Shown piece by piece: positions 14,452-22,392 of a stretch of 46,462 bases of DNA. Position 1 is the stretch's first letter. Every line of letters begins with the position of its first letter. Made by a program: the position numbers and the translations under genes. Below the pieces are notes generated by a model that saw nothing but the letters and a program-made list of their open reading frames with translations, was not told the origin of the DNA and made no database searches. This DNA is from an uncultured Alphaproteobacteria bacterium (GTDB lineage Bacteria; Pseudomonadota; Alphaproteobacteria; Rhizobiales; Aestuariivirgaceae), in NCBI GenBank assembly GCA_937872985.1, contig CALMUW010000040.1, positions 1 to 46,462 of the forward strand, given 5' to 3'.

Positions 14452-16194
14452 ATGAAGACCAAGCTGCTGATGACGGCGGCTGCCTTTGCCCTCCTTGCCA
14501 GCGCCGGACCCGGCCTGGCGGACGAGGCGGCGGCCAAGAAGTGGATCGATAGCGAGTTTCAGCCCTCGACCCTGTCCAAGGACGACCAGCTCAAGGAAAT
14601 GCAGTGGTTCATCAAGGCCGCTGAGCCCCTGAAGGGCATGGAGATCAATGTTCTCTCCGAAGGCATCCCGACCCATGACTATGAATCGAAGGTGCTGGCC
14701 AAGGCCTTCGAGGAAATCACCGGCATCAAGGTCAACCACCAGATCCTGGGCGAAGGCGAAGTGGTCCAGGCGGTGCAGACCCAGATGCAGACCAACCGCA
14801 ATCTCTATGACGGCTATGTCAACGACTCCGACCTCATCGGCACCCATTCGCGCCTGCAGAGCGCCATCAACCTGACCGACTGGATGGCGGGCGAAGGCAA
14901 GGACGTGACCAATCCCGGTCTCGACCTCAATGACTTCATGGGCATCAAGTTCACCACCGGGCCGGACAGCAAGCTCTGGCAATTGCCCGACCAGCAGTTC
15001 GCCAACCTCTACTGGTTCCGCAAGGACTGGTTCGACAATCCCGACATCAAGGCCAAGTTCAAGGCCAAGTATGGCTATGAACTCGGCGTGCCGGTGAACT
15101 GGTCGGCCTACGAGGACATCGCCGACTTCTTCACCAATGACGTGAAGGAAATCGGCGGCGTCAAGGTCTATGGCCACATGGACTATGGCAAGCGCGCCCC
15201 CGACCTCGGCTGGCGCATGACCGATGCCTGGTTCTCCATGGCCGGTGCCGCCGATCCGGGCCAGCCCAATGGCCGCCCGGTGGACGAATGGGGCATCCGC
15301 ATGGAGAAGGATTCCTGCAATCCCTCCGGCGCTTCCGTGGCGCGCGGCGGTGCGGCCAACTCCCCGGCGGCGGTCTATGCCGTGACCAAGTGGGACGAAT
15401 GGCTGCGCAAGTTTGCTCCCCCGGGTGCCGCCGACCTCGACTTCTACCAGTCGCTGCCGTCGCTGGCCCAGGGCAACGTGGCCCAGCAGATCTTCTGGTA
15501 CACCGCCTTCACCGCCGACATGGTGAAGCCCAAGGACAAGGGCAACAACACCGTGGACGACAAGGGCATGCCCCTGTGGCGCATGGCCCCCTCGCCCCAC
15601 GGCCCCTACTGGAAGGAAGGCTCGCAGCGCGGCTATCAGGACGTGGGCTCCTGGACGCTCTTCAAGTCCACCCCGCTTGATCACCGCAAGGCCGCCTGGC
15701 TCTACGCCCAGTTCGTGACCTCGAAGACGGTGGACGTGAAGAAGAGCCATGTCGGCCTCACCTTCATCCGTGACTCCTCGGTGCGCCACGAAAGCTTCAC
15801 CGAGCGCGCTCCGGCGCTGGGCGGCATGATCGAGTTCTATCGCTCGCCCGACCGTGTGGCCTGGTCGCCCACGGGCGTGAACGTGCCCGACTATCCGAAG
15901 CTCGCCCAGCTCTTCTGGGAGAACATCGGTGACGTCAACTCCGGCGCCTTCACCGCCCAGCAGGCCATGGACCGCCTGGCCGAGCAGATGGACCAGATCA
16001 TGGGCCGCATGGAAGCCGCGGACAAGGCCAACAACACCTATAATGGCTGTGGCCCGCGTCTGAATGAGCCCAAGGATCCCTCGGCCTGGCTCAGCAAGGA
16101 CCATGCCCCCTGGGCCAAGCTCGACAACGAGAAGCCCAAGGGCGAGACCATCGCCTATGACGAGTTGATCAAGCGCTGGACGCAGAACCAGTAA
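14452..16194 (+). CDS. glpV: Glycerol ABC transporter substrate-binding protein GlpV
   Basis: This 580-residue periplasmic binding protein has a signal peptide at residues 1-23 (MKTKLLMTAAAFALLASAGP, cleavage after GLA). It belongs to the large extracellular solute-binding family 1. Features include KGMEINVLSEGIPTHDYESK, AKAFEEITGIKVNHQILGEG and the long conserved tail DPSAWLSKDHAPWAKLDNEK. The size (580) is that of the rhizobial glycerol-binding protein rather than ordinary 420-residue sugar binders. It is the first gene of the importer operon, divergent from glpR, which supports glycerol as substrate. GGGAG precedes the ATG. Confidence 0.9.
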   Translation: MKTKLLMTAAAFALLASAGPGLADEAAAKKWIDSEFQPSTLSKDDQLKEMQWFIKAAEPLKGMEINVLSEGIPTHDYESKVLAKAFEEITGIKVNHQILGEGEVVQAVQTQMQTNRNLYDGYVNDSDLIGTHSRLQSAINLTDWMAGEGKDVTNPGLDLNDFMGIKFTTGPDSKLWQLPDQQFANLYWFRKDWFDNPDIKAKFKAKYGYELGVPVNWSAYEDIADFFTNDVKEIGGVKVYGHMDYGKRAPDLGWRMTDAWFSMAGAADPGQPNGRPVDEWGIRMEKDSCNPSGASVARGGAANSPAAVYAVTKWDEWLRKFAPPGAADLDFYQSLPSLAQGNVAQQIFWYTAFTADMVKPKDKGNNTVDDKGMPLWRMAPSPHGPYWKEGSQRGYQDVGSWTLFKSTPLDHRKAAWLYAQFVTSKTVDVKKSHVGLTFIRDSSVRHESFTERAPALGGMIEFYRSPDRVAWSPTGVNVPDYPKLAQLFWENIGDVNSGAFTAQQAMDRLAEQMDQIMGRMEAADKANNTYNGCGPRLNEPKDPSAWLSKDHAPWAKLDNEKPKGETIAYDELIKRWTQNQ

Positions 16195-16260
16195 GTGATC
16201 CCTCCGGTGCCGGGGCGGGCTTCCGCTCCGGCGCCTTCCGCTTCCCGCTGGGCTCGCTCC

Positions 16261-17325
16261 ATGACTCTTGAATTGCGCAATGTGGCAAAGCGTGTGGGGG
16301 CCGAAACCCACATCCATCCCGCCAGTCTGATGATGGCGGATGGCAGCTTCAACATTCTGCTGGGCACCACCCTGGCCGGAAAGACCACGCTGATGCAGCT
16401 CATGGCCGGCATCCAGAAGCCGAGCGAGGGTGAAATCTGGTTCCGGGGCAGGAATGTCACCCATGTGCCGGTGCAGAAGCGCAACGTTTCCATGGTCTAC
16501 CAGCAGTTCATCAACTATCCTAACCTCTCGGTCTTCGACAACATTGCCTCGCCCCTGCGGGTGGCGGGCATGGAGCGCCAGGAGATTGCGCGCCGCGTCG
16601 GCGCTGCCGCCGAGCTTCTGCGCCTGACCCCCATGCTGGGCCGCCGGCCCTCGGAGCTTTCCGGCGGCCAGCAGCAGCGCACCGCCATTGCCCGCGCCGT
16701 GGTCAAGGACAGCGATCTCATCCTGCTCGATGAACCCCTGGCCAATCTCGATTACAAATTGCGCGAGGAATTGCGCGAGGAATTGCCCAAGCTCTTTGCC
16801 GGGCGCAATTCGGTGGTGGTCTATGCCACCACCGAACCCGCCGAGGCGCTGCTCTTCGGCGGCAACACGGCCACGCTCCACGAAGGCCGCATCACCCAGT
16901 TCGGCGCCACGCCGGAGACCTATCGCAATCCCCACGACCTGATCACGGCCGAGGTCTTTTCCGATCCGCCCATCAACCGGGCGGCAGTGGTGAAAACTGG
17001 AAAAACCCTAACCCTCTTTGGTCGCGTGGCCTGGCCGGTGCCGAAACCGGCGCTGGCCCTGGCCGATGGCTCCTACACCCTGGCGCTCCGCCCGCATCAT
17101 GTCTCGCCCGTGGCGCGCCGCGAAGCCGGTGGTTCCTTCGCGGGCCGGGTGCTGGTCACCGAAATCTCGGGCTCCGAGAGCGTCATCCATGTGGCAACCC
17201 CGGAGGGCACCTGGGTGTCCCAGTCCCATGGCATTCATCGCTTCGATGTCGGCACCGAGGCCACGCTCCATGCCGATGTCGAACATGCGCTGTTCTTTGA
17301 CAGTGCCGGAAAGCGGGTGATGTGA
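16261..17325 (+). CDS. glpS: Glycerol ABC transporter ATP-binding protein GlpS
   Basis: One of two ATPases of the glycerol importer. The 354-residue protein has the Walker A GTTLAGKTTL near residue 40, an unusual loop that still fits GxxxxGKT. The Q-loop is VYQQF, the signature is LSGGQQQRTAIARAV, and the Walker B is LILLDEPLANLD. The H-loop position reads YATTEPAEALLFG, so the usual switch histidine is replaced by threonine. A C-terminal TOBE-like domain begins near residue 245. I chose the ATG at 16261 (MTLELRNV) by family; an upstream in-frame GTG at 16195 gives an unconserved Pro-rich leader. glpT follows at 17327. Confidence 0.9.
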   Translation: MTLELRNVAKRVGAETHIHPASLMMADGSFNILLGTTLAGKTTLMQLMAGIQKPSEGEIWFRGRNVTHVPVQKRNVSMVYQQFINYPNLSVFDNIASPLRVAGMERQEIARRVGAAAELLRLTPMLGRRPSELSGGQQQRTAIARAVVKDSDLILLDEPLANLDYKLREELREELPKLFAGRNSVVVYATTEPAEALLFGGNTATLHEGRITQFGATPETYRNPHDLITAEVFSDPPINRAAVVKTGKTLTLFGRVAWPVPKPALALADGSYTLALRPHHVSPVARREAGGSFAGRVLVTEISGSESVIHVATPEGTWVSQSHGIHRFDVGTEATLHADVEHALFFDSAGKRVM

Positions 17326-17326
17326 C

Positions 17327-18415
17327 ATGGCCCGGATCACCCTTGACCATATCCGCCACTCCTATTTCCCCTTTCCCAAGACGGATGAGCACTACGCCCT
17401 GAAGCAGGTCAATCTCGAATGGCGCGACGGTGGTGCCTATGCCCTGCTCGGCCCCTCCGGCTGTGGCAAGACCACGCTGCTCAACCTCATCTCCGGCCTG
17501 CTGGTGCCGACCGAGGGGCGCCTCCTCTTTGACGGCAAGGACGTGACCCGCGCCACGCCGGAGGAGCGCAACATCGCCCAGGTGTTCCAGTTTCCGGTCA
17601 TCTACGACACCATGACGGTCTACGACAACCTGGCCTTTCCCTTGCGCAACCGCGGTGTCGCTGAAGCCGAGGTGGACCAGCGGGTGCAGGAGATCGCGGC
17701 CATGCTCGATCTCTCGAAGACCTTGCGCAACCGTGCCTCGGGTCTCACCGCCGATGGCAAGCAGAAGATTTCGCTGGGCCGCGGGCTGGTGCGCGCGGAC
17801 GTCAATGTCATCATGTTTGATGAACCCTTGACCGTCATCGATCCGCATTTGAAATGGCAATTGCGTTCCAAGCTGAAGGAGCTGCACCAGCACACCCGGC
17901 GCACCATGATCTATGTCACCCACGACCAGACCGAGGCCCTGACCTTTGCCGACACGGTGGTGGTCATGAACCATGGCGTGGTGGTCCAGACCGGCACGCC
18001 CATCGAATTGTTCGAGCGTCCGCGCCACACCTTCGTCGGCCACTTCATCGGCTCGCCGGGCATGAACCTGCTGCCCGCCGAGGTCAAGGGCGGCACGGTG
18101 ACCTTTGCCGGCGAGACCGTGGCAGTGGAGAATGGCGCGGCGGCAAGCTCGGCCAGGGGCAAGCTGGAGATCGGCATCCGCCCGGAATTCATCAGCTTCG
18201 GCAAGACCGGCCTTGCCGCCGATATCACAAAAGTGTCGGACACGGGACGCTTCCGCATCGTCGAGGCCGTGAGCCACGGCCAGCGCGTGAAGCTTCTGGT
18301 GCCGGAAGGCATCGCCATTCCGGCGGGCCGCGCCCATCTTGCCTTCGATGCCGCCCGCACCCGGCTCTATGAGGACGGCTGGCTCGCTGGCGAACGGCCC
18401 GGAGATGCGCCATGA
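17327..18415 (+). CDS. glpT: Glycerol ABC transporter ATP-binding protein GlpT
   Basis: The second ATPase of the importer (not the E. coli glycerol-3-phosphate antiporter of the same name). The 362-residue protein has a canonical Walker A GPSGCGKTTLLNLISGL and a Q-loop VFQFPVIYDTMTVYDNLAFP. The signature motif is degenerate: LTADGKQKISLGRGLVR replaces LSGGQ. The Walker B is VIMFDEPLTVID, with an altered D-loop, and the switch histidine is present in YVTHDQTEAL. The pairing suggests two unequal nucleotide sites, since GlpS keeps LSGGQ but lacks the switch histidine. A TOBE-like C-terminus follows. It overlaps glpP by 4 bp. Confidence 0.9.
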   Translation: MARITLDHIRHSYFPFPKTDEHYALKQVNLEWRDGGAYALLGPSGCGKTTLLNLISGLLVPTEGRLLFDGKDVTRATPEERNIAQVFQFPVIYDTMTVYDNLAFPLRNRGVAEAEVDQRVQEIAAMLDLSKTLRNRASGLTADGKQKISLGRGLVRADVNVIMFDEPLTVIDPHLKWQLRSKLKELHQHTRRTMIYVTHDQTEALTFADTVVVMNHGVVVQTGTPIELFERPRHTFVGHFIGSPGMNLLPAEVKGGTVTFAGETVAVENGAAASSARGKLEIGIRPEFISFGKTGLAADITKVSDTGRFRIVEAVSHGQRVKLLVPEGIAIPAGRAHLAFDAARTRLYEDGWLAGERPGDAP

Positions 18416-19275
18416 AAAAACCCGTCAACAACAAGGCCTGGTTCCTGGTCCTGCCGGTGTTCCTGCTGGTGGCCTTCAACGCGCTCATCCCGCTCATGAC
18501 GGTGGTTAATTATTCGGTGCAGGAAACCTTCGGCGACAATGTCTTCACCTGGGCGGGCGTGCAGTGGTTTCAGGACGTGCTGCGCTCTGACAATTTCTGG
18601 AACGCCCTGCAGCGCCAGTTGCTCTTCACCTTCATTGTGCTCGCCATTGAAATCCCGCTTGGCCTTGGCATTGCGCTGACCATGCCGAAGCAGGGCTTCT
18701 GGGTTTCGGTCTGCCTGGTGCTCATGTCGCTGCCGCTGCTGATCCCGTGGAATGTGGTGGGCGCCATGTGGAACATCATGGCCCTGCCCGACATCGGCCT
18801 TCTCGGCAAGGCCATCAACGGCCTGGGCATCAACTACAATTACACCCGCCAGCCCGTATCCGCCTGGTTCACCCTTGTGCTCATGGATGTCTGGCACTGG
18901 ACCTCGCTCGTCGCTCTCCTGTGCTATGCCGGGCTCGTCTCCATCCCCGATGCCTATTATCAGGCAGCCAAGGTGGACGGGGCCAGACGCTGGGCCGTGT
19001 TCCGTTACATTCAACTGCCGAAGCTCCGCCATGTGCTGACCATCGCGGTCCTCCTGCGCTTCATGGACAGCTTCATGATCTATACCGAACCGCAGGTCAT
19101 GACCGGCGGCGGCCCCGGCTCGGCCACCACCTTCCTTTCCATCGATCTCGTCAAGAAGGGCATCGGCCAGTTCGACCTCGGCCCGGCCGCCGCCATGTCC
19201 ATCATCTATTTCCTCATCATCCTGGCCCTGTCCTGGCTGTTCTACACGCTGATGATGCGCCATCAGGAGACCTGA
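18412..19275 (+). CDS. glpP: Glycerol ABC transporter permease GlpP
   Basis: This 287-residue inner-membrane permease has six predicted membrane helices, the first at about residues 8-30. The cytoplasmic EAA-type coupling loop is AYYQAAKVDGARRWAVFRYI followed by QLPKL. The MalF-like GGGPGSATTFLSIDLVKKG lies near the end. It starts in a 4-bp overlap with glpT, and glpQ begins 3 bp after its stop. It would form the channel together with GlpQ. Confidence 0.9.
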   Translation: MKKPVNNKAWFLVLPVFLLVAFNALIPLMTVVNYSVQETFGDNVFTWAGVQWFQDVLRSDNFWNALQRQLLFTFIVLAIEIPLGLGIALTMPKQGFWVSVCLVLMSLPLLIPWNVVGAMWNIMALPDIGLLGKAINGLGINYNYTRQPVSAWFTLVLMDVWHWTSLVALLCYAGLVSIPDAYYQAAKVDGARRWAVFRYIQLPKLRHVLTIAVLLRFMDSFMIYTEPQVMTGGGPGSATTFLSIDLVKKGIGQFDLGPAAAMSIIYFLIILALSWLFYTLMMRHQET

Positions 19276-19278
19276 GCC

Positions 19279-20076
19279 ATGCGTCTTTCCCGCTATGTGC
19301 CGCTCGTCTACATCCTGCTGCTGCTGCTGCCGATCTATTGGCTGCTCAACATGTCCTTCAAGACCACCAACGAGATTCTCGGCGGCTTCACCCTCTATCC
19401 GCACAGCTTCACGCTCGACAATTACCGCAAGATCTTCACTGACCCCACCTGGTACATGGGCTACGTGAACTCGCTCTATTATGTGGCGGCCAACACACTG
19501 CTCTCCCTCGTGGTGGCCCTGCCCGCGGCCTATGCCTTCTCGCGCTATCGTTTCCTCGGCGACAAGCACCTCTTCTTCTGGCTCCTGTCGAACCGCATGG
19601 CCCCGCCCGCCGTCTTCGTGCTGCCCTTCTTCCAGCTCTATTCGGCGGTGGGCCTGTTTGACACGCCCTGGGCCGTGGCGCTGGCCCACACATTATTCAA
19701 CATTCCGCTCGCCGTCTGGATTCTCGAGGGCTTCATGTCGGGGGTGCCGCGTGAACTCGACGAAACCGCCTATGTCGACGGCTATTCCTTCCCCGGCTTC
19801 TTCGTGAAGATCTTCATCCCCACCATCGCGGCAGGCATCGGCGTTGCCGCCTTCTTCTGCTTCATGTTCTCCTGGGTGGAGTTGCTGCTGGCCAAGAACC
19901 TCACCTCGGTGGCGGCCAAGCCCATTGCCGCCGTCATGACCAAGACGGCCTCGACCTCGGGCTATGAGCTGGGCCTGCTGGCGGCGGCGGGTTCGCTCAC
20001 CCTCATTCCCGGCGCCATCGTCATCTATTTCGTGCGCAACTACATCGCCAAGGGCTTTGCCCTGGGCCGGGTGTAA
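19279..20076 (+). CDS. glpQ: Glycerol ABC transporter permease GlpQ
   Basis: The second permease (not the E. coli phosphodiesterase of the same name) has 265 residues and six predicted helices, the first at about residues 7-26. The MalG-type features are AAYAFSRYRFLGDKH and the EAA loop ELDETAYVDGYSFPGFFVKI followed by FIPTIAAGI. The tail ends NYIAKGFALGRV, typical for MalG-like subunits. It lies between glpP and the small membrane gene glpU, 10 bp apart from the latter. Confidence 0.9.
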   Translation: MRLSRYVPLVYILLLLLPIYWLLNMSFKTTNEILGGFTLYPHSFTLDNYRKIFTDPTWYMGYVNSLYYVAANTLLSLVVALPAAYAFSRYRFLGDKHLFFWLLSNRMAPPAVFVLPFFQLYSAVGLFDTPWAVALAHTLFNIPLAVWILEGFMSGVPRELDETAYVDGYSFPGFFVKIFIPTIAAGIGVAAFFCFMFSWVELLLAKNLTSVAAKPIAAVMTKTASTSGYELGLLAAAGSLTLIPGAIVIYFVRNYIAKGFALGRV

Positions 20077-20086
20077 GGAGGCCCTC

Positions 20087-20380
20087 ATGGACAATACCTC
20101 GCTTCTCACCTGGATGGCCTGGACCGGCCCCACGGTCCTCTTCTTCCTCTATATTTTCGGTTCCATCGCGGCCATGGGCGTGTGGGAGTATGTCTCGCCC
20201 GGCGGCAGCCCCCGGCGCGGCGTCTTCGGTCTCGACACCACGCGCGGCGACCGCCTGTTCATCACCCACCTCGGCACCTGCTTCATCTTTCTGGGCTGGC
20301 TCGGTTTCTTCGGCACGCCGCTCTGGGGCGGGCTCATCATCGCCATTCTCTGGGCCATCTTCGTCTTCCGCTACGTTTGA
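20087..20380 (+). CDS. glpU: Small membrane protein GlpU (DUF2160)
   Basis: The 97-residue protein matches the DUF2160 family that accompanies rhizobial glycerol importers. Predicted helices lie at about residues 7-29, 58-75 and 77-95. The motifs WMAWTGPTVLFFLYIFGSIA and GFGTPLWGGL-like stretches are conserved; the central polar loop RRGVFGLDTTRGDRLFI is also typical. The ATG at 20087 has a perfect GGAGG 6 nt upstream, which decides the start over an in-frame start at 19964. Its role is unknown; a stabilising or coupling subunit of the importer is inferred from constant linkage. Confidence 0.85.
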   Translation: MDNTSLLTWMAWTGPTVLFFLYIFGSIAAMGVWEYVSPGGSPRRGVFGLDTTRGDRLFITHLGTCFIFLGWLGFFGTPLWGGLIIAILWAIFVFRYV

Positions 20381-20387
20381 GATCAGA

Positions 20388-20466
20388 CGGCGCAAAACGC
20401 CGGTCCAGGCCGCAGCGTGGCCGGGACAAAGGGGGCCAAATCTGGCATGACTCCGTGATCACGGAG
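20388..20466 (+). promoter_or_regulatory. Gap after glpU with hairpin and 16-bp palindrome over a ribosome site
   Basis: The 93-bp gap contains a small CGGCG/CGCCG hairpin at 20388-20402 without a T-tract. CTCCGTGATCACGGAG at 20451-20466 is a perfect 16-bp palindrome. The right arm of the palindrome contains GGAG, the probable ribosome site of the next gene. As DNA it could be a GntR-type operator; as RNA it could hide the ribosome site. Confidence 0.5.
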
Positions 20467-20473
20467 AGACATC

Positions 20474-21412
20474 ATGGCCCAGAACATCTTCACCGGCACC
20501 ATCCCCGCCCTCATGACCCCCTGCACCACGGCGCGCCAACCTGACTTTGACGCGCTGGTGAAGAAGGGCCAGGAGTTGATCGCGGCTGGAATGTCGGCGG
20601 TGGTCTATTGCGGTTCCATGGGCGACTGGCCCTTGCTCACCGATGAACAGCGCATGGAAGGCGTGGAGCGTCTGGTGCAGGCTGGGGTGCCCGTCATCGT
20701 CGGCACCGGCGCCCAGAACTCCGCCCGTGCCGCCGCCCTTGCCGCCCACGCCAAAAGGGTCGGGGCCGGCGGCCTCATGATCATTCCGCGCGTCCTGTCG
20801 CGCGGCTCATCGGTGGCGGCCCAGCGCGCCCACTTTGAAGGCGTGCTCAAGGCTGCCGTCGATCTGCCCTCGGTCATCTACAACAGCCCCTATTACGGCT
20901 ATGAGACCAAGGCCGACCTGTTCTTCGAGTTGAACCACAAATATCCCCACCTCGTGGGCTTCAAGGAATTTGGCGGTGCCGCCTCCCTGCGCTATGCCGC
21001 CGAGCACATCACCGGGCGCGACCCCTCGCTCACCCTCATGGTCGGGGTGGATACGCAGGTCTTCCACGGCTTTGTCAATTGCGGGGCCACGGGCGCCATC
21101 ACCGGCATCGGCAATGTCCTGCCCAGGGAGGTGCTGCACCTCGTCGACCTCTGCCAGAAGGCGGCCAGGGGCGATGTCATGGCCCGCGCCAGGGCTTTGG
21201 AACTGGAGGCGGCCCTGGGCGTGCTCTCGTCCTTCGACGAGGGGGCCGACCTCGTGCTCTTCTACAAGTATCTCATGGTGCTGGAGGGCAACGCGGAATA
21301 TGCGCTCCACTTCAACGAGACCGACGCCCTGAGCGCCAGCCAGCGCCACTATGTCGAGGCCCAGCACAGGCTTTTCCGCGCCTGGTATGCCAAGTGGAGC
21401 ACGGCGGCATGA
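20474..21412 (+). CDS. DapA-family protein, probable pyrroline-4-hydroxy-2-carboxylate deaminase
   Basis: A 312-residue TIM-barrel Schiff-base aldolase/deaminase of the dihydrodipicolinate synthase family. The catalytic lysine is K164 in GFKEFGG, and the tyrosine lies in YNSPYYGYETKADLFFEL. The substrate-loop segment YCGSMGDWPLLTDEQR replaces the GTTGE motif of true DapA, so lysine synthesis is unlikely. YNSPYYG and the adjacent epimerase gene point to the hydroxyproline pathway enzyme that deaminates pyrroline-4-hydroxy-2-carboxylate to 2-oxoglutarate semialdehyde. The ATG has GGAGAG upstream. It overlaps the next gene by 4 bp. Family is certain, substrate inferred. Confidence 0.85.
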   Translation: MAQNIFTGTIPALMTPCTTARQPDFDALVKKGQELIAAGMSAVVYCGSMGDWPLLTDEQRMEGVERLVQAGVPVIVGTGAQNSARAAALAAHAKRVGAGGLMIIPRVLSRGSSVAAQRAHFEGVLKAAVDLPSVIYNSPYYGYETKADLFFELNHKYPHLVGFKEFGGAASLRYAAEHITGRDPSLTLMVGVDTQVFHGFVNCGATGAITGIGNVLPREVLHLVDLCQKAARGDVMARARALELEAALGVLSSFDEGADLVLFYKYLMVLEGNAEYALHFNETDALSASQRHYVEAQHRLFRAWYAKWSTAA

Positions 21413-22350
21413 GCGCCATGCGCGTCATCGACAGCCACACTGAAGGCGAGCCCACCCGCATGATCATCGCGGGCGGACCCGATCTCGGTTCCGGCGCCAT
21501 GGCCGAGCGCCGGGAGATTTTCCGCCGGGACTTCGACCATGTGCGCAGCTTCGCAGTCGATGAGCCGCGCGGCCACGAGGCCATGGTCGGCGCTCTGCTG
21601 TGCGCGCCCGTGGACAAGGCCCATGCGGCGGGCTTGATCTTCTTCAACAATGTCGGCTTCCTCGGCATGTGCGGCCATGCCACCATCGGCGCGGCGGTGA
21701 CACTGCACCACATGGGCCGCATCGGCCTCGGCCGGCACTCCTTTGAAACGCCGGTGGGCGTGGTCTCGGTCCACCTCCTGTCGCGCCACGCGGTCGAGAT
21801 CGAGAATGTGGCAAGCGACCGCCACCTTGAAAAGGTCACGGTGGCGGTGGAGGGCATGGGTCAGGTCACCGGCGATGTGGCCTGGGGCGGCAACTGGTTT
21901 TTCCTCACCGAGCAGGCGCCCTGCGCGCTTACCATGGCCAATATCCCGGAACTGACGCGCAAGGCCGAGGCCATCAAGCGCGCGCTGGCCCAGGCAGGCA
22001 TCACCGGCCGCGATGGGGCCGAGATCGACCACATCGAGATTTTCGCCAGGCCCGAAAACCCCAGCGCGCACTCCCGCAATTTCGTCCTCTGCCCCGGGTC
22101 TGCCTATGACCGCTCGCCCTGCGGCACCGGCACCAGCGCCAAGCTCGCCTGCCTGGCGGCGGCGGGCAAATTGCAGCCGGGCGAGGACTGGGTGCAGGAG
22201 AGCATCGTCGGCTCGCGCTTTGCCGCGCGCTATCGGCGGGATGATCAGGGCCGGGTCATCCCCACCATCCTGGGCCACGCCTTCGTGGTCAGTGAGGCGA
22301 CCTTCCACGCCGACCCCGACGATCCCTTTCTGAACGGCTTCCGGCGCTAA
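21409..22350 (+). CDS. 4-hydroxyproline epimerase / proline racemase family
   Basis: The 313-residue protein belongs to the cofactor-independent proline racemase superfamily. Both catalytic cysteines are present: C88 in GFLGMCGHATIG and C238 in DRSPCGTGTSAKLAC. Their presence argues for an epimerase or racemase rather than the 3-hydroxyproline dehydratase branch, which lacks the first cysteine. VIDSHTEGEPTRMII is the typical start. Linkage to the deaminase favours trans-4-hydroxy-L-proline as substrate. The ATG at 21409 overlaps the preceding stop; another ATG three codons on is possible. The D-hydroxyproline oxidase and semialdehyde dehydrogenase needed to complete the pathway are absent here. 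Confidence 0.88.
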   Translation: MSAMRVIDSHTEGEPTRMIIAGGPDLGSGAMAERREIFRRDFDHVRSFAVDEPRGHEAMVGALLCAPVDKAHAAGLIFFNNVGFLGMCGHATIGAAVTLHHMGRIGLGRHSFETPVGVVSVHLLSRHAVEIENVASDRHLEKVTVAVEGMGQVTGDVAWGGNWFFLTEQAPCALTMANIPELTRKAEAIKRALAQAGITGRDGAEIDHIEIFARPENPSAHSRNFVLCPGSAYDRSPCGTGTSAKLACLAAAGKLQPGEDWVQESIVGSRFAARYRRDDQGRVIPTILGHAFVVSEATFHADPDDPFLNGFRR

Positions 22351-22362
22351 GTTGCGTGGCCA

Positions 22363-22392
22363 ACAGAAGCGATCGACCTGCTCCGCTTCTGT
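22363..22392. terminator. Hairpin between convergent genes
   Basis: ACAGAAGCG (22363-22371) pairs perfectly with CGCTTCTGT (22384-22392) across a 12-nt loop. It lies in the 41-bp gap between the epimerase and the convergent oxidoreductase operon, where a two-way terminator is expected. There is no T-tract on either side, so strength is uncertain. Confidence 0.45.

Noticed and set aside
14449..16935. 828-codon minus-strand frame opposite glpV and glpS
   Set aside because: A GC-rich antisense shadow; the plus-strand frames encode complete conserved transporter proteins.
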